Origin: Cacajao melanocephalus
Taxonomy: Eukaryota; Chordata; Mammalia; Primates; Pitheciidae
Assembly (NCBI GenBank): GCA_963573385.1
Contig: CAUYLG010066111.1
Location: forward strand, 1 to 64,000
Direction: 5' to 3'
Length of the DNA: 64,000 nucleotides
Shown: one piece after another, positions 14,322 through 26,350 of the stretch
Numbering within the stretch: position 1 is the first letter of the stretch
Layout of the letters: each line of letters begins with the position of its first letter
Program-made: the position numbers and the translations under genes
Notes under the pieces: generated by a model
Seen by the model: only the letters and a program-made list of their open reading frames with translations
What the model was told of the DNA's origin: nothing
Databases searched by the model: none

Positions 14322-15145
14322 AAGTGAGAGAAACTATACCTCCATCTTGTTCAACAGTGTTATTTCTAGTCTCTATCTGTCATCAATCATAACTCCTCTT
14401 TTATATAGATTTTAAAAATAGGTAAAAAGATCTATCTCTCTGGAGATGGAAAGTCATGTAAAATGGAATTTTAAAACCCCATATATTCCCAATAACCATG
14501 TATTCTTATGAACTTCAAAATGTCCTAAGATATGAAGAAATTTACAAGGAAGTACATCTTCTTGGAGAGCTTTCTAGACATCCTCGATTCCAAATGATCA
14601 CCATTTATATTCTGGAATGACTAAACCTTGATCTTCATCTCTAAAATTTGTTTCAACTTCAAGATCGTAAGCCCCACGTTTCCCCTCTGTTTCTAGGGCA
14701 TCCCGTTTTTCTGCTTCTTCCATATCCTAGAGGCCACTACATCTGAGCCGGTCCTCATCAGGAGCTCTCCTCTCCCCAGCAGGTTTCTCTTGGCCTCTCT
14801 TGCTTTTGTCCCCAGTCCTGATCTCATAGTGATGCATTTTATAGAGTCTGCCACCTCTCCTGCAGAATTGCTTTTCCCCTAGAACTCTAGGGTCCTGACC
14901 ATATATTCTGAAGTGTTTAAGCCGATTCATAGATCACTTAAAAGGAAAGAGTAGCCTTTCAACGTGGAGAGGAGGTGGCCCTTTGGATTAGAATGTCATT
15001 TGGCCTCTGACATTTTGGAAACATCACGGTCATCATAGTATCTTTCTCATCACAAGATTCTTCTTCATCACTGCCTTCCTTCCACCATCCTCATCAGCAG
15101 TGTCATTACCACCATCCTCATCTCTACACGTTAGAGAATAATGGG
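14322..15145. other. Unique intron sequence
   Basis: No gene or repeat recognised. A short minus-strand frame at 14727-14930 has no recognisable product. Confidence 0.4.
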
Positions 15146-15345
15146 GGACAGGCACTATCCAGGTGCTTTTAGTCATTAGCTCATTCACAAGGACCTAATG
15201 AGGGAGGCTCTGCAATCAGCCCTTTAACAGGTGAAGAGACTGGGAGGTAGAGCAGTTACCATGCTCACACCACATGGCTGGTCAGTGGGATGTGAACCCA
15301 GTTCTGGCTCCAGTACCCGCTCCTTACTTCCCCATCACACTATCT
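15146..15345 (-). repeat. MIR SINE, reverse
   Basis: Shows the reverse MIR order: 'caggcactatccaggtgctttta', 'acaggtgaagagactgggaggtag', 'accacatggctggtcagtggga', 'gtgaacccagttctggctcc'. Confidence 0.8.
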
Positions 15346-16592
15346 CCAGTAGTGTTGCTACCCAAAGGATACGAATCCCTTTCAACAACAAAGAACATCA
15401 GCCTTTCAGGAGCATGTTAGAAAGTTTAACCATGAATTTATTAAACACTGGACAAAGACTCTTTTGGGACATTTAACATCCAAATGAGAGTCTAGTGTAC
15501 TTGTTACCGCTTCTTCTCATCCGATTACTTATCTCTCTTTATGAGTTTAGATATCAGCTCTGCCCTTTGGGAATCTCAAGCTCGTTGTCTAATGCCCATT
15601 TGAAGACATTTTTTGTGCTTTTGCCAATATTCACAGGTGGATACATTTTCCTTACGCTACTCAGTGTCTCTTTTTTCAAAATTTATTTTTTAAGATTGAC
15701 AGGTAATATTGTACGCTTTAGTATATCCAATATGATATTTTGAAATCAATATTATACTGCAGAATGGTAGCTAACCTTTAAAGTCCATGTTAAATTATTC
15801 CTTAGATTCAGTGACATTAAAAACAATAGTCTGTCATTCATAGTGTTTGGTCCACAAATGAGCACACATTTCTTTTTTTCCTAAGTCACAGAAGCCAAAT
15901 TCAGAGTAGCATTAAAGTAACTAATTTCACATAGTTGGTAACAAGGATTTATCTTCAGATTTTGGGTTGAGGTTATCCTATTTTTGTTCTCATTGTTATG
16001 TTTATATTGAATATTACAACATGCTTTGAGTTTTTATTTTGAAATAGGTTGAAAAGAAATTTTAAAGATAAACAAAAATATCCCAATGAACATTCCGTGA
16101 AACACCAGCTCAATAAGCCATATGAGACGGTCTAGATAAAAAAAGTCCCCAGGCCAAAAAGTCTAAGAAACCCTACAGCCCATATCTAACCCTGTTAGAG
16201 AAACACAAAGCATTTTAAAGTTAATCAGAAGTCCTGCAGTTAAAGAAATCATTTAACGTAATCCATTCAGTGTTTCCCATATCTATTAAGTATATATTTT
16301 TAATTCTTAACCTCCCCCCCAGTGGTGTAATTTGTGGGACTAATTTCTTGGAACTGAATTAGAATTGTTTGGAACTAATTAGAAATGGTGTTCTTGAAAT
16401 GCCAGTTTGGAACCATGGAAATAGTGAGCAGTTTGTATTAGCAGCTAGAGGAACACTGTTATGGGAAGTCAGAGAATGAAGCAGATCAAGCTCCCATGGA
16501 CCTTGCTGTTTTGAGGTTGGAATCCTGACTGCCCAAGACACCACAGGGAGAAAGGGGGATGCCTACCTCCTCAGTGAGCCATGCGGGGCTGC
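15346..16592. other. Unique intron with a short LINE-like piece
   Basis: Around 15680-15775 'aagattgacaggtaatattgtac' followed by 'ccaatatgatattttgaaatc' resembles a reverse L1 3' UTR. The rest is unassigned. Confidence 0.4.
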
Positions 16593-17136
16593 TGATACGG
16601 TTTGGTTCTGTGTCCCCGCCCAAATCTCATGTTGAATTGTAATTCCCAGTGTTGTTGCTGGGTCCTGGTGTAAGGTGACTGGGTCATGGGGATGGTTTCT
16701 AATGCTTTAGCACCACCCCCTCGTGCTATCTGTTGATAAAATTCTCACGAGATCTGGAGGGATAGCATTAGGAAAAATATCCAATGTAGACGATGGGGTG
16801 ATGGATGCAGCAAACCACCATGGCATGTGTATACATATGTAACAAACCTGCACGTTCTTCACATGTACCCAAGAACTGAAAGTATAATAATAATAATAAT
16901 AAAAAAGTGTGTGGACCTTCCCCTTTGCTCTCTCTCTCTCTCTGTCTCCCATTCCTCCATGTGAAAGTGTGCCTGCTTCCTCTTTTGCCTTCTGCCATGA
17001 TTGAATGTTTCCTCAGGCCTCCCCAGCCATGCTCCCTCTACAGCCTGCAGAATCATGAGCCAATTAAATTTCTTTTCTTTGTAAATTACGCAGTCTCAGG
17101 TAGTTCTTTATAGCAGTGTGAGAATGAACTAATACA
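16593..17136 (+). repeat. MST-type solo LTR (ERVL-MaLR) split by an L1 tail
   Basis: Starts 'tgatacggtttggttctgtgtcc' and ends 'gtgagaatgaactaataca', the MST/THE1 LTR ends. It is interrupted by L1 sequence at 16758-16906. No clear 5-bp target duplication is visible at the LTR ends. Confidence 0.9.
16758..16906 (+). mobile_element. Short L1 3' end inside the MST LTR
   Basis: Only the last ~149 bp of a primate L1 are present ('agggatagcattaggaaaaatatcc' through an ATA-rich tail). The LTR reads '...gagatctgg' on the left and 'gtgtgtgg...' on the right. About 10 bp of LTR are missing at the junction and no duplication is seen. Confidence 0.9.
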
Positions 17137-17293
17137 GAGCCACTGGGGAGCTGGGGGGTTGAGAGGATCCATCTGTCCCAAGCCACCCAGGGGAGACTTG
17201 AGATTCCTTCAGAGAGGGGTGGGGCAACTGCAGGTCCATATACGGGTCTTTCCTCTGAACATCCTAGAGGCCGTAAGCATTGACGGCAGATGA

Positions 17294-17337
17294 GGAAAGC
17301 ACAGCACCACAGTTAGGAAAGCACAGCACCACAGTTA
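17294..17337. repeat. Perfect 22-bp tandem duplication
   Basis: The unit GGAAAGCACAGCACCACAGT plus TA occurs twice without mismatch at 17294-17315 and 17316-17337. Confidence 0.95.
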
Positions 17338-17470
17338 GGAGTGCAGCTTTTGAGTCACAGGAACTTGGTTCACTTCCCATTTCTGCCACTTTCTCTGTCC
17401 ATGACCTTGTGTCTTGTTCTCTAGATTCTCTGAGCTTCACAGTAAGGTAATTTGTAAAATGGTAAAGCCA
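17333..17470 (+). repeat. MIR SINE
   Basis: Follows the MIR order 'agtgcagcttttgagtcacagg', 'ttcccatttctgccactttc', 'catgaccttgtgtc', 'gtaatttgtaaaatgg'. Confidence 0.65.
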
Positions 17471-18107
17471 AGCTCACACAGTCGAATGAGGAAACAGATC
17501 TCAGGTGGGGACACGATGGTGGATGCACTAAAGACTGTAAAAGTCAGAGGCCCTCATACCTATTCCACAGTCTTCACTTGGTCAGGAAGAAGGACATCAA
17601 ATCTATACCCTGGCCCTGGCCCCTAAAGAAGCCATAATCTTAGCACATTTCCATCAGATGCATAGTGAAAATGGCTTCCTGATTTGGGTACAAATTCAGC
17701 AACTGAATGTGATCTCACATACTCAACCCTTCCCCAAACATCGCTCCCTTGGAATAATGGGAAACCACAACCATGATCCATAATCATAAAAGCACAGGGG
17801 CTGAGAATAAATAATGGCTCTCCTAGACAAGCTAACTTGGTTGTTATTTATAAGCTCTTGGGCCACATTGTTACTGACTAGGAAATCTGCTTTACCTCCT
17901 TGCTGCTGTTCCATCTGGCCTCTCAATCTGCACTTGCTGGAAAAAAATAGTTATTGTTATGCTAAAATCACAATGGGACTGTCATAACTCAGTGCTAAAT
18001 AACACCAATAAAACTATGAAAATGGCACTTGGGCATTAAAAGTTATTTTCTTGTGGACTTTAACAAGATTCAGTGCTTTTATTCTCACCGTGCTCTGGTA
18101 TTTTAGC

Positions 18108-18110
<3 letters not shown>

Positions 18111-18147
<37 letters not shown>
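18111..18147. repeat. (CA)n microsatellite, about 18 units
   Basis: Uninterrupted AC dinucleotides. In the sense of the minus-strand exon it is a (GT)n tract that begins about 163 bp downstream of the 5' splice site. Confidence 0.98.
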
Positions 18148-18149
<2 letters not shown>

Positions 18150-18300
18150 AAAAATGTGAGAAGGAATTCCAGCCAAACACCATCCTCTCTCCCACAAAGG
18201 AGTATTTTGATGTTGACATGGGAGCCAGCAGGAGCTGTGGTACACAAATTCACATCAATCAGTAATGGTAGCTGTGCCCACAACGGTGGTGTCTGGCACA

Positions 18301-18310
18301 GGGGTTTACC
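18301..18310 (-). promoter_or_regulatory. CDH13: 5' splice site of the cadherin exon
   Basis: Exon end GAG joins intron GTAAACCCC. The +1 to +4 bases GTAA match the consensus, +5 is A rather than G. The previous exon base G supports U1 pairing. Confidence 0.85.
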
Positions 18311-18450
18311 TCTTTCTTGGTGAATTTTGGTGAGTGATCATTTTTGTCATCGATCAGGATCGTGGCTGTGGCTGTGCCCGTTAATCCAACATCCAGTCCG
18401 GCCATATCTTGAGCCTCGATGATCAATTCATATTTGGGATTTTCCAGAGT
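18310..18450 (-). CDS. CDH13: Cadherin exon, end of EC2: T-cadherin (CDH13)
   Basis: This is an internal coding exon of 141 bp, exactly 47 codons, reading without a stop from the first to the last base (phase 0 at both ends). The acceptor reads TGCTTTGTAG before ACTCTGG and the donor is GAG followed by GTAAAC. The translation begins [20 protein letters not shown]. It then has a TATATI beta strand and the calcium-linker motif [10 protein letters not shown], which is the DxNDxxPxF junction between two cadherin repeats. From memory this is the C-terminal part of EC2 of T-cadherin, the GPI-anchored atypical cadherin that lacks a cytoplasmic tail and mediates adhesion and adiponectin/LDL binding. 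Repeat class is certain from the motifs. The gene name rests on recall of the sequence. Exon number is not assigned. The frame is intact. Confidence 0.93.
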
Positions 18451-18491
18451 CTACAAAGCACAAGCACAAAAAAATAATATGACACTTAGAT
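18451..18491 (-). promoter_or_regulatory. CDH13: 3' splice-site region of the cadherin exon
   Basis: In exon sense, TTATTTTTTTGTGCTTGTGC TTTGTAG precedes the exon. The T run lies about 20 bp from the AG. A branch-point-like TCTAAGT sits about 36-40 bp upstream (window 18485-18491). The branch point is an inference from spacing and match. Confidence 0.75.
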
Positions 18492-18866
18492 TTGGGTTGC
18501 TGCTTTGGAAAGGTGGTGAGAGTGTTGCTGGCGCTGTCTCCCCGCGCCCCCCATCTAGGGCAGGCATCTTTAAGCAGCGATAACAATTTTACCTATTATG
18601 TATAAATGTGCCTTTGGAATTTCTCCAATATAAGACAGTCACTATTCAAAGACTGGAGTTTTCCATGGGGACAGAATATATTGAATTTCCTGTCCTTATT
18701 TAGGGAGACATTTGATATACTACAGAATGTTCCATTTCCTGGGTTTGGGTATACATTGTACTTCAATGTTCACATCCATATCTGTTATTTCAGAGACCTC
18801 AGGAGGCTGATCTGAAAATGAGGCTACCTTTGATGATGAGCTTAGAATAAAGACGGCAGCTTTAGG
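18492..18866. other. Intron upstream of the exon, unique
   Basis: Includes a C-rich patch at about 18540-18560. No repeat recognised. Confidence 0.4.
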
Positions 18867-19040
18867 AACTCACATTTACTGAACACTCTGATGAGGCAGG
18901 CATTGCATTACTGCACTTTACAGAAATCCTTGCTAGTCTTTTCAACAAGCAGCTCAACTTGCAATTATCGTTCCCATTTTACAGATGGGATAAAAACTCA
19001 CTAAGGTTTAGACTCACTTATATCACACTTCTTTCATGTC
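18867..19040 (-). repeat. MIR SINE, reverse
   Basis: 'tcacatttactgaacactctgatgaggcaggc' then 'gttcccattttacagatgggataaaaactcac' is the reverse MIR core. Confidence 0.8.
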
Positions 19041-20685
19041 TTTTTTGTTGCAGAGGCTGTTACATTTGGAAGATACATTTAATCCAATAATGATTTGATA
19101 AATGTAACACAAGCAATACTGCATATTCTCTCCCTTTACATATGTGTTTTTCACCCGAATATTTGACGAAGATTTGGCGATCATGTTTATATAGTCAAAA
19201 CAACTAACTGAATAGCCCTGATCCTAAGATGAAGAAGAGTGCAGTCATTGGAAAATAATAGCCCCTACATTTAAACTGTCTTTAGTAGTAGATTTCTGCT
19301 TGTCTTGGTCAATAAGCATACCATTCATTTGGTAAGGCAGTAGCCCACATTTCCTTTGCAGACCTATTCTTTACTACTTCTCTGTTCATGTGGTTTGGGT
19401 TGGGATTGCCTTTCTCTGCCTCCTACCCATTGAACTTTTTGGAATGAGCCCTAATTAGGAGAAGGCAATCAGTGGATTCCATTCCAGTGGTATAATGTTA
19501 AGTCCAGGCCCTGTGTTTGACAGTTAGGCGGAGGAAGTTCTGTTTCCCTGTGGTGTGGACCTGGAAGCATTTAGTTAGGGGAGCTAGAGGAGTTATCTCA
19601 TGACCACAGGAGGGGATTTGCAGGAGAAGCCCCCATATCCAAGAACAAAGGCAATGTCCTAAGAGAATTATACTTGAATCTCAGAGAAGAAATGGTTCTT
19701 AGTGGTTACACCGGAGCCACTTCGTCATGCCACTCCTTAAGCCAGCCCTTCCCATGACCTTTCAGCTAATAAAGGCCATAATTTTCCTTATTTGCTTAAC
19801 CCATTTTGGCTAGATTTCTTAATCACTCATATAGAGAGTCTGAGTTGAACCACCTTCAGTAACAAAAATAATAGTTATTTACAATCACATAAGTAGTCCT
19901 TACCAGTATGACAGCTTCAAAAACAGTTGGTTATACTGACCAAAAATTAAGAAATACCACAGGGAGCAAAGAACTAAAAAGCAAGGGAGGATGTCTAATT
20001 TTCTTCTAAAGTCATAGGTTTACATGGTAAATTTCAATAGCTCAATGCTAGCTCTCCCAAAAACTTTACAGTATTTTGAAGCGTTGTTAGCTGTCTGCTC
20101 ACGGGGACACATTTCATCGGCTGTTCCTTTAACTTCTGAGCGTCTTCCCAGCTACTATTTTAAGGAGTACTAGTTCTGCTGGGTGGTTTGTTAAGGCCCT
20201 TCACTGAAATTCATGGTGATGAGTGGGAAGTTGGTGTGCTCCTTTGACAGCTCAACACTTCATGGTTTGGCTTCAATTCTAGCGCCAACAGGATCGAAGG
20301 TCACAAAGTTCTCTGATTGCTGAGGGCAAGTGGAATTGACAAAGTACCCAATTCCAGTTCTGGCTGGGTCAGCTGGCATTGCTCGGTGAAGGTGCTTGAG
20401 GTATCATCTGCCCTGGTTCTGCCTGGTTCAAGAATTCTGGTAATTTTGCTCCTGGCTCCTTTAGTTGTCACTTCTCAGTATAGACGTTTGAAATCCCATC
20501 CATTCACAAGCTGAAGCTAGAAAACTTGAGCCTAATGGAAGTGGCTTTCTGCTTATAATCATTGACAAGCTGGATTGGATATACTGTTAGCCATAATTTC
20601 TGCAGCTGGACCATGTGAAACCAGTAAATTGGCCACCTTTAAAATCCTTCCCAAGTGTCTCTGAACATGTTAATCACTACCCTGA
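19041..20685. other. Unique intron sequence
   Basis: No gene, exon or known repeat family was recognised across this 1.6 kb. Short frames present are not protein-like. Confidence 0.45.
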
Positions 20686-21200
20686 ACATCATAGGACTAA
20701 TTTCTTATATAACACTTTTACTTTTGTTATAAAACATCACACTTATTTTTTAAAGCACATGATCATTGACATAAAAATTATGTGGATTTTCCCCCCAATA
20801 TTGAAGAGATTGTGGTAAATATATTATTTTTCCCATATAATATTTACCAACATAATTCCTAGATGTTATTTTAAGGGCTGCATAAAATATAATCATATAT
20901 ATGTTTCATGATTTACTTTTGCCTTCTTTTATTAGGCCTTTTGGTTATTTGCAGTTTCCAAAATGCTGACAATTTTAAATAACACTGCAATTAATGTCTT
21001 TATTCACGAAGGCTGATATATATTTTGGTCACTTTTATTTATTTATTTATTTTGTTTTTGAATGATAGATTCCAAGATGTGGAACTACTAGGATAAAGAA
21101 TATGAATGTTTTAAGGCTTTTTACTCATATTTCAATATTTTTATCCAAGTGGATGTTACTTTTACACCAGTCCTATGAGAATGTTTACTTTTTGATCTCA
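20686..21200 (-). repeat. Ancient LINE fragment (L1-like 3' end), reverse
   Basis: Contains 'ttttggttatttgcagtttcc', 'taacactgcaattaatgtctttattc' and 'tagattccaagatgtggaactactagg', typical of reverse 3' regions of old L1 elements. Family is not certain. Confidence 0.55.
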
Positions 21201-21479
21201 GACAGGGCTGGTCTCTAAAGGACAGCTCCTGAAATTGCCATGGGAAGCAAACTGGGAGACTAGGGTGACTTTATGACAGCGACATGCCAAGGAGATAAAG
21301 TCCTCATTCATAGCATTCATGCTTCTCCAACTTGCAGTCCATATTGCTGTGGGGACCTGCTACAGGACTGCCTCAAGCACTAACTATAGCTGGTGTCTGC
21401 TGCTTTGCTGTCCTGTATCTTCTCCCTCTTCTTCTGGTACCTATACTATCATTCCCTTGGGCATCACTCCTTCCCCATC

Positions 21480-21800
21480 CTCAGTACAGGTGGAGTTCAG
21501 ATGGGGGCTGACCCCACTCCCGATTGAGGCATGGTCATGTGGTTCAGGCCTGGCCAATCAGGGCTTTCCATTCCCATCACCATGCGATGAACACATAACC
21601 TAAGTTAGTCCACCCTGAGACTGAAATTCAATTCCAGGACATAGTTCTTTAGTTCTTTTAGAATTCTTAGGGAAAAGAAGTTCTGTTAAACTTGGAAGTG
21701 GTTATGGCATCAGTCTGGAGCTAGTGGTGGCCACCTGTAACCACATAAAGAAAGTCAACCTGAGAAGGAAGGTAACACAGACTAAGAGGTAGAGATGGAG
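21480..21800 (+). repeat. Old interspersed repeat, family not assigned
   Basis: The run 'catgtggttcaggcctggccaatcagggctttcc' followed by 'ctggagctagtggtggccacctg' and 'gaaagtcaacctgagaaggaaggtaacacag' matches a widespread mammalian repeat pattern that I cannot name. Confidence 0.4.
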
Positions 21801-21818
21801 TTTGTTGTTGTTGTTGTT
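21797..21818. repeat. (TTG)n microsatellite
   Basis: About six TTG units. Confidence 0.9.
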
Positions 21819-22128
21819 AACATCATTTGAGCCCCTTAACTGTCATCCTTGAAGGCAGGATTTACTCCTTAGATTTTGTGAATTCTATGAGCTAATACAT
21901 TTTGGCTTTCCTTAAGACACTTGATTCAGATGTTCTGTAAGTAGGAATAAGGCAGTTTTGACTAATATTGCAACTATTGTAATAACACTATGATCAATTA
22001 TCTGATTAGTGAGAAAGCACAGGAGCTATCACATCATACAATAGCATCAAAATAAGTTCTTCAAAACAGTATTCCAATCATTTTATGAATACATCATTTT
22101 CTCTTTTAACAGTTTCCCCTAAACAGAA

Positions 22129-22400
<272 letters not shown>

Positions 22401-22639
22401 ATGTAGCACAAGCGAAGGACACATTGGCATAACTCTCTTAAACAAATTTTATAAATAATTTCAGAAAATGAACTAGTCAATTTCCATCTCCTGAAGTAAA
22501 TAAAACTTTGCAGCTATAATGAAAAATACATCGATTAATCTAGTAGAGAATCAATTAGACTATTAAGTAGATAAATTGCAAAGTTTGGGATGAGGTTTCA
22601 AAAGTCTACATTTTTGGGCAAACTTAAGGCTAACCTTAA

Positions 22640-23030
22640 AAATATTTTTATTGCTGAAGTAATATCCAATTATTGTAAGCAACATAAAAATGATACATTC
22701 ATTTCAAAGACTGCTCCTCCACCCTTGCTGAACCCCACCTCTGAGAGGTAAATATTGATAGTTATCTCTTTTTTCCTATACAAGTACACACACACACAGA
22801 TACACTTTAAATACCCACGTATTTAATATACATATTTATATACACATATATTTCATCAAAGTAATACTGTTTACATAGCATTACAATTTGTCTTACCATA
22901 AAACTTTAATCTCAGTCCTTACAGAACTATTCACTTTAATAGCTGTATAACAGTCCATTGTAAAGATCCACTATAATTTATCTAATCAATCCCTATTGGA
23001 TAAACATTTGGGTTGCTTCCAAGTTTCTAC
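22640..23030 (-). repeat. Ancient LINE fragment, reverse
   Basis: 'aagtaatatccaattattgtaagcaac' and 'ctgtataacagtccattgtaaagatcc' then 'ggataaacatttgggttgcttcc' resemble reverse old L1/LINE 3' ends. It contains a short (CA)n near 22783-22797 and is followed by an Alu. Confidence 0.55.
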
Positions 23031-23325
23031 TTTTTTTCGGGGGGAGACAGGGTCTCGCTCTGTTACCCAGGCTGGAATGCAGTGGCATGATCACAGCTCA
23101 CTGCAGCGTTGACCTGCCAGGCTTAAGGGATCCTCCCAACTTAGTATCCCAAGTAGCTAGAACCGCAGGCATACACCACCACACTTTGCTAGTTTTTGTA
23201 TTTTTGTAGAGACAGGGTCTCCCTGTATTGCCCAGGCTGGTCTTAAACTCCCGGGCTCAAATGATCCTCCCACTTCAGGCTCCCCAAGTGCTGGGATTAT
23301 AGGTATGAGCCATCGTGCCCTGCCC
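23031..23325 (-). mobile_element. Alu SINE (AluJ-like), reverse
   Basis: Reverse Alu with a short T tail ('tttttttcggggggagacagggtctc') and substitutions typical of the oldest Alu class. The target duplication is not clear. Confidence 0.93.
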
Positions 23326-24722
23326 AGATTTTCATTTTTGAAAGCAATTTTAGTATAAAAAGTTCATTGGCCTGTTATGATTTGGGGAATTTTCTGTAAT
23401 AAGCATTATTGTTTTCACAAGGAGAACAGTAACAAAATCCCCAAAATGGATAATAAAAGAAACCTCCTTTGGAATGCAAAAGACCCAGTATGCACTTAAA
23501 ATTTAGAGAAAATGCCACATGAAATCCTTTGCTCCTATATGATCAGAATACCGTCCGCTTGCCTCTGACCTACTTTCTGATCCTGGGAGCCTTTTCCAGA
23601 AAATCACCCCCTAATTTCCTAGCTCTCAGAGTCACTTTTACTTGAAATATACACATATATTTTTAATTCTGTATCCCTCGCTGGCCACTCTGTATTTGTG
23701 ACTCTGCTGGAAGAGATTCTTTTTAGGTTGGGTATCCAGCCCACAGATGCCCCATTCTCCAAGAGGAAACATTGATGCAGAGAAATAGACCCCAGTGGCT
23801 ATACATCATGCTTGTCTCCCTCACCCAGAATTGACCAATTCACTGGTAACTCCCTAATTCAAGCTGGGACAACTGGATTCTGAAAACAGGAAATGCGGGG
23901 CTGAGAGTCATGAAGACAGAATGCAGGGTAAACCCTCTTGCATTTCTCCATGTGACTCCTAGGACTAACAGGGATTTTTGCCTTGAATGTTTTGGGAGGC
24001 AACTTACCACCCTTGTGTTTCTCTCTGCCCATGAGGAAGGCACCCTGCCTCTTCACTTGTCCAGCTTCCCCTTCAATTGTTCAGCTGCCCTGTCATTAGG
24101 TGAGTGAACCGATCAGCGAGAAGGGGTCTCCCTTATCAAGGTCAACCCCATTCTCAAGGTCAAGTTTTAGTCTCCCTGGGCTTCACCTGATTCTGTGTTT
24201 CTCTGGTTCAAGGCTCAGAGGAAAGATGAGTGTAAACAACTTCAGCCCAAACAGCTTTTGAGCTGAGTTTTGCAAAAGGTGCTGCTCTACCAGGAAGAAG
24301 CAACTTGGGTGCTAAGCACTGGGATCTTTGCTGGCCCCTGACTTCAATGCTTTCTTTGATTCTGTTATTCTAGTGTATACTCAAGAACTTCTTTTATGTA
24401 CCAAAACCAGCCAGAATGAGTGTCAGTTGCTTGCAAGCAAGGAACTTGTGGTGGAAAACATGTTGTATGTTCACCAAATCCTATTTCCTTGGGTTCCAGG
24501 GGCATATGGCTGCAGCCCAGGTGTCCTTGCAGTAAAATGGACTTGTGTGGCTGACTGTGGTCAGTGGAATGTGAACACAAGTTAGGTACTTGGTGTGGTC
24601 CTTAAGACTCCCATGTAACCTTCCACACTTTCTATTTCCCCAAAAGGAAGGAACCTGGATCTCTAAATTATGGAAGGAGCAAAGCCCCATTGCTGACCTG
24701 CTTTAAACTGTGAAGTTAGCAG
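23326..24722. other. Unique intron sequence
   Basis: No gene or repeat recognised. Several short overlapping frames (23840-24107, 24328-24690) occur on both strands without protein-like composition. Confidence 0.4.
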
Positions 24723-24732
24723 GACATAAGCC

Positions 24733-25027
24733 TTTTTTTTAAGATGGAGTTTTGCTTGTGTTGCCAGGCTGGATGGAGTGCAATGGTGCAATCTCGTGTC
24801 ACTACAACCTCTGCCTCCCAGTTCAAGCGATTCTCCTGCCTCAACCTCCTAAGTAGCTGGGATTATAGGCATGCGCCACCATGCCTGGGTTAATTTTGTA
24901 TTTTTAGTAGAGATGGGGTTTGTCCATGGTCTTCAGGCTGGTCTAGAATTCCTGAACTTAGATGATCCACCTGCCTCGGCCTCCCAAAGTGCTGGGATTA
25001 CAGGTGTGAGCCACTATGCCGGGCCCT
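24733..25027 (-). mobile_element. Alu SINE, reverse
   Basis: Full-length reverse Alu. Target duplication GACATAAGCC (24723-24732) and GAGATAAGCC (25028-25037). Confidence 0.95.
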
Positions 25028-25084
25028 GAGATAAGCCATTTTTTAGGTTTAAGGGCTGTTTATGGCAGTGCTTAGCTTACCTTG

Positions 25085-25235
25085 TCTAATATGAAGGCTC
25101 TGTTTCCCATTTTGCTTTATTTTGAATGCCCATTTACTATCTCCCTAAGTAGATGACAAAATTTTCAAGGGCAAGGACCATGCTTTTGGCCACAACACCT
25201 AGCCAGTACTCAGCACACAAGGTGGGCGATTTACT
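25085..25235 (+). repeat. L2 LINE 3' fragment
   Basis: 'tttcaagggcaaggaccatgc' then 'cacctagccagtactcagcacac' is the L2 3' pattern. Confidence 0.6.
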
Positions 25236-26164
25236 TTCATTATTGATAATGATGATATATTACTGTTTCCCCAAACTAAATTATATCTCAAAGGTCTGAG
25301 CATATCAGTGGCATTTCCAAAGCAAAGTCATTTATTCTCAGGGAGTGACTTATACTTTGGGGAACTCTAGCTCAAGGAGATAGAATTTTATTTTGAGGAA
25401 GAAATGCATTGCGTCAAAACTGGAAAAATTAAATTGGCTCCTCTGATTTTATTTGAAGCTTTCTGATCTGTAAGACATATCTAGGAGAGTCAAGCTGCTC
25501 TCCTGGTTTGAGTTCTGCAGTCATGCATTTCCATTGCATTTGCTATCTCCTCCTGGGTGTCGACTAGCTACCAGCGAATATATATCCTAGAAACCAAAGC
25601 AAGATGGTATGTCTGCTAGAAAAAGCTTCGAGTGAATCTCCGCAGACACAGTCCGGGTTCACTGACCACACTGATTTGAAAACCAAACATTTCATCTTAA
25701 GAAAAGAATCAAGCCATGTCATTAAACCCGGCACTTAATCAATCACCAGACCCTCAATGTTTTACACAGCTACGATGACTACCATGCAAGTATGCATTTA
25801 ATGGAACATTTATCACTAATAACAAGCATAATGGTAGCTGTGGGGGGAAAATCAGCGAATAGATGTGACATGGAAAAAGGTTTTCCCATTAACCCGCACC
25901 GTACCCCATCTCTCTCTTGCCTTGTCTTGAACTTCACTCTACATCCCTCCTTACGGTATGCCCAGACTGAATTTCTTTCCACCATACCCCACTTGTTCCA
26001 TTTTGAACTTTTCGCCTCTACTTCTTGCTCCAGGCGACTTCCTGCTCCTTTGCTGATGGTCATTATTCACAGCACAGAAGCTCCACGAAGGCAGGAACCT
26101 TCGTGCACAACAGGATGGTTGACATTTAAGAAGGAGGCAACCAATAGGTGATCAATTATTATTA
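25236..26164. other. Unique intron sequence
   Basis: No gene or clear repeat. About 26060-26110 may hold a small L2-like piece ('cagcacagaagctccacgaaggcaggaacc'). A plus frame at 25792-26151 (119 codons) has no recognisable domain. Confidence 0.4.
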
Positions 26165-26350
26165 CCCTGGCTCCATGACTCAGTAGCTGAGCGATCCCAG
26201 CCAAGTTACTTATGTTCTCATTGCCTCCATTTCCTCATCCGTAAAGTGGGGGAGAATAATTCTTACAGGATAAGTGAGAATTAAAAGAGGTAAAGTGCTA
26301 CATACAGAGCCTGGCATACATAAATGCTCAAGAGATGCTACCACTATTAT
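26165..26350 (+). repeat. MIR SINE
   Basis: 'ggctccatgactcagtagctg', 'caagttacttatgttctcattgcctccatttcctcatcc', 'gtaaagtgctacatacagagcctggcatac' follow the MIR consensus. Confidence 0.85.
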
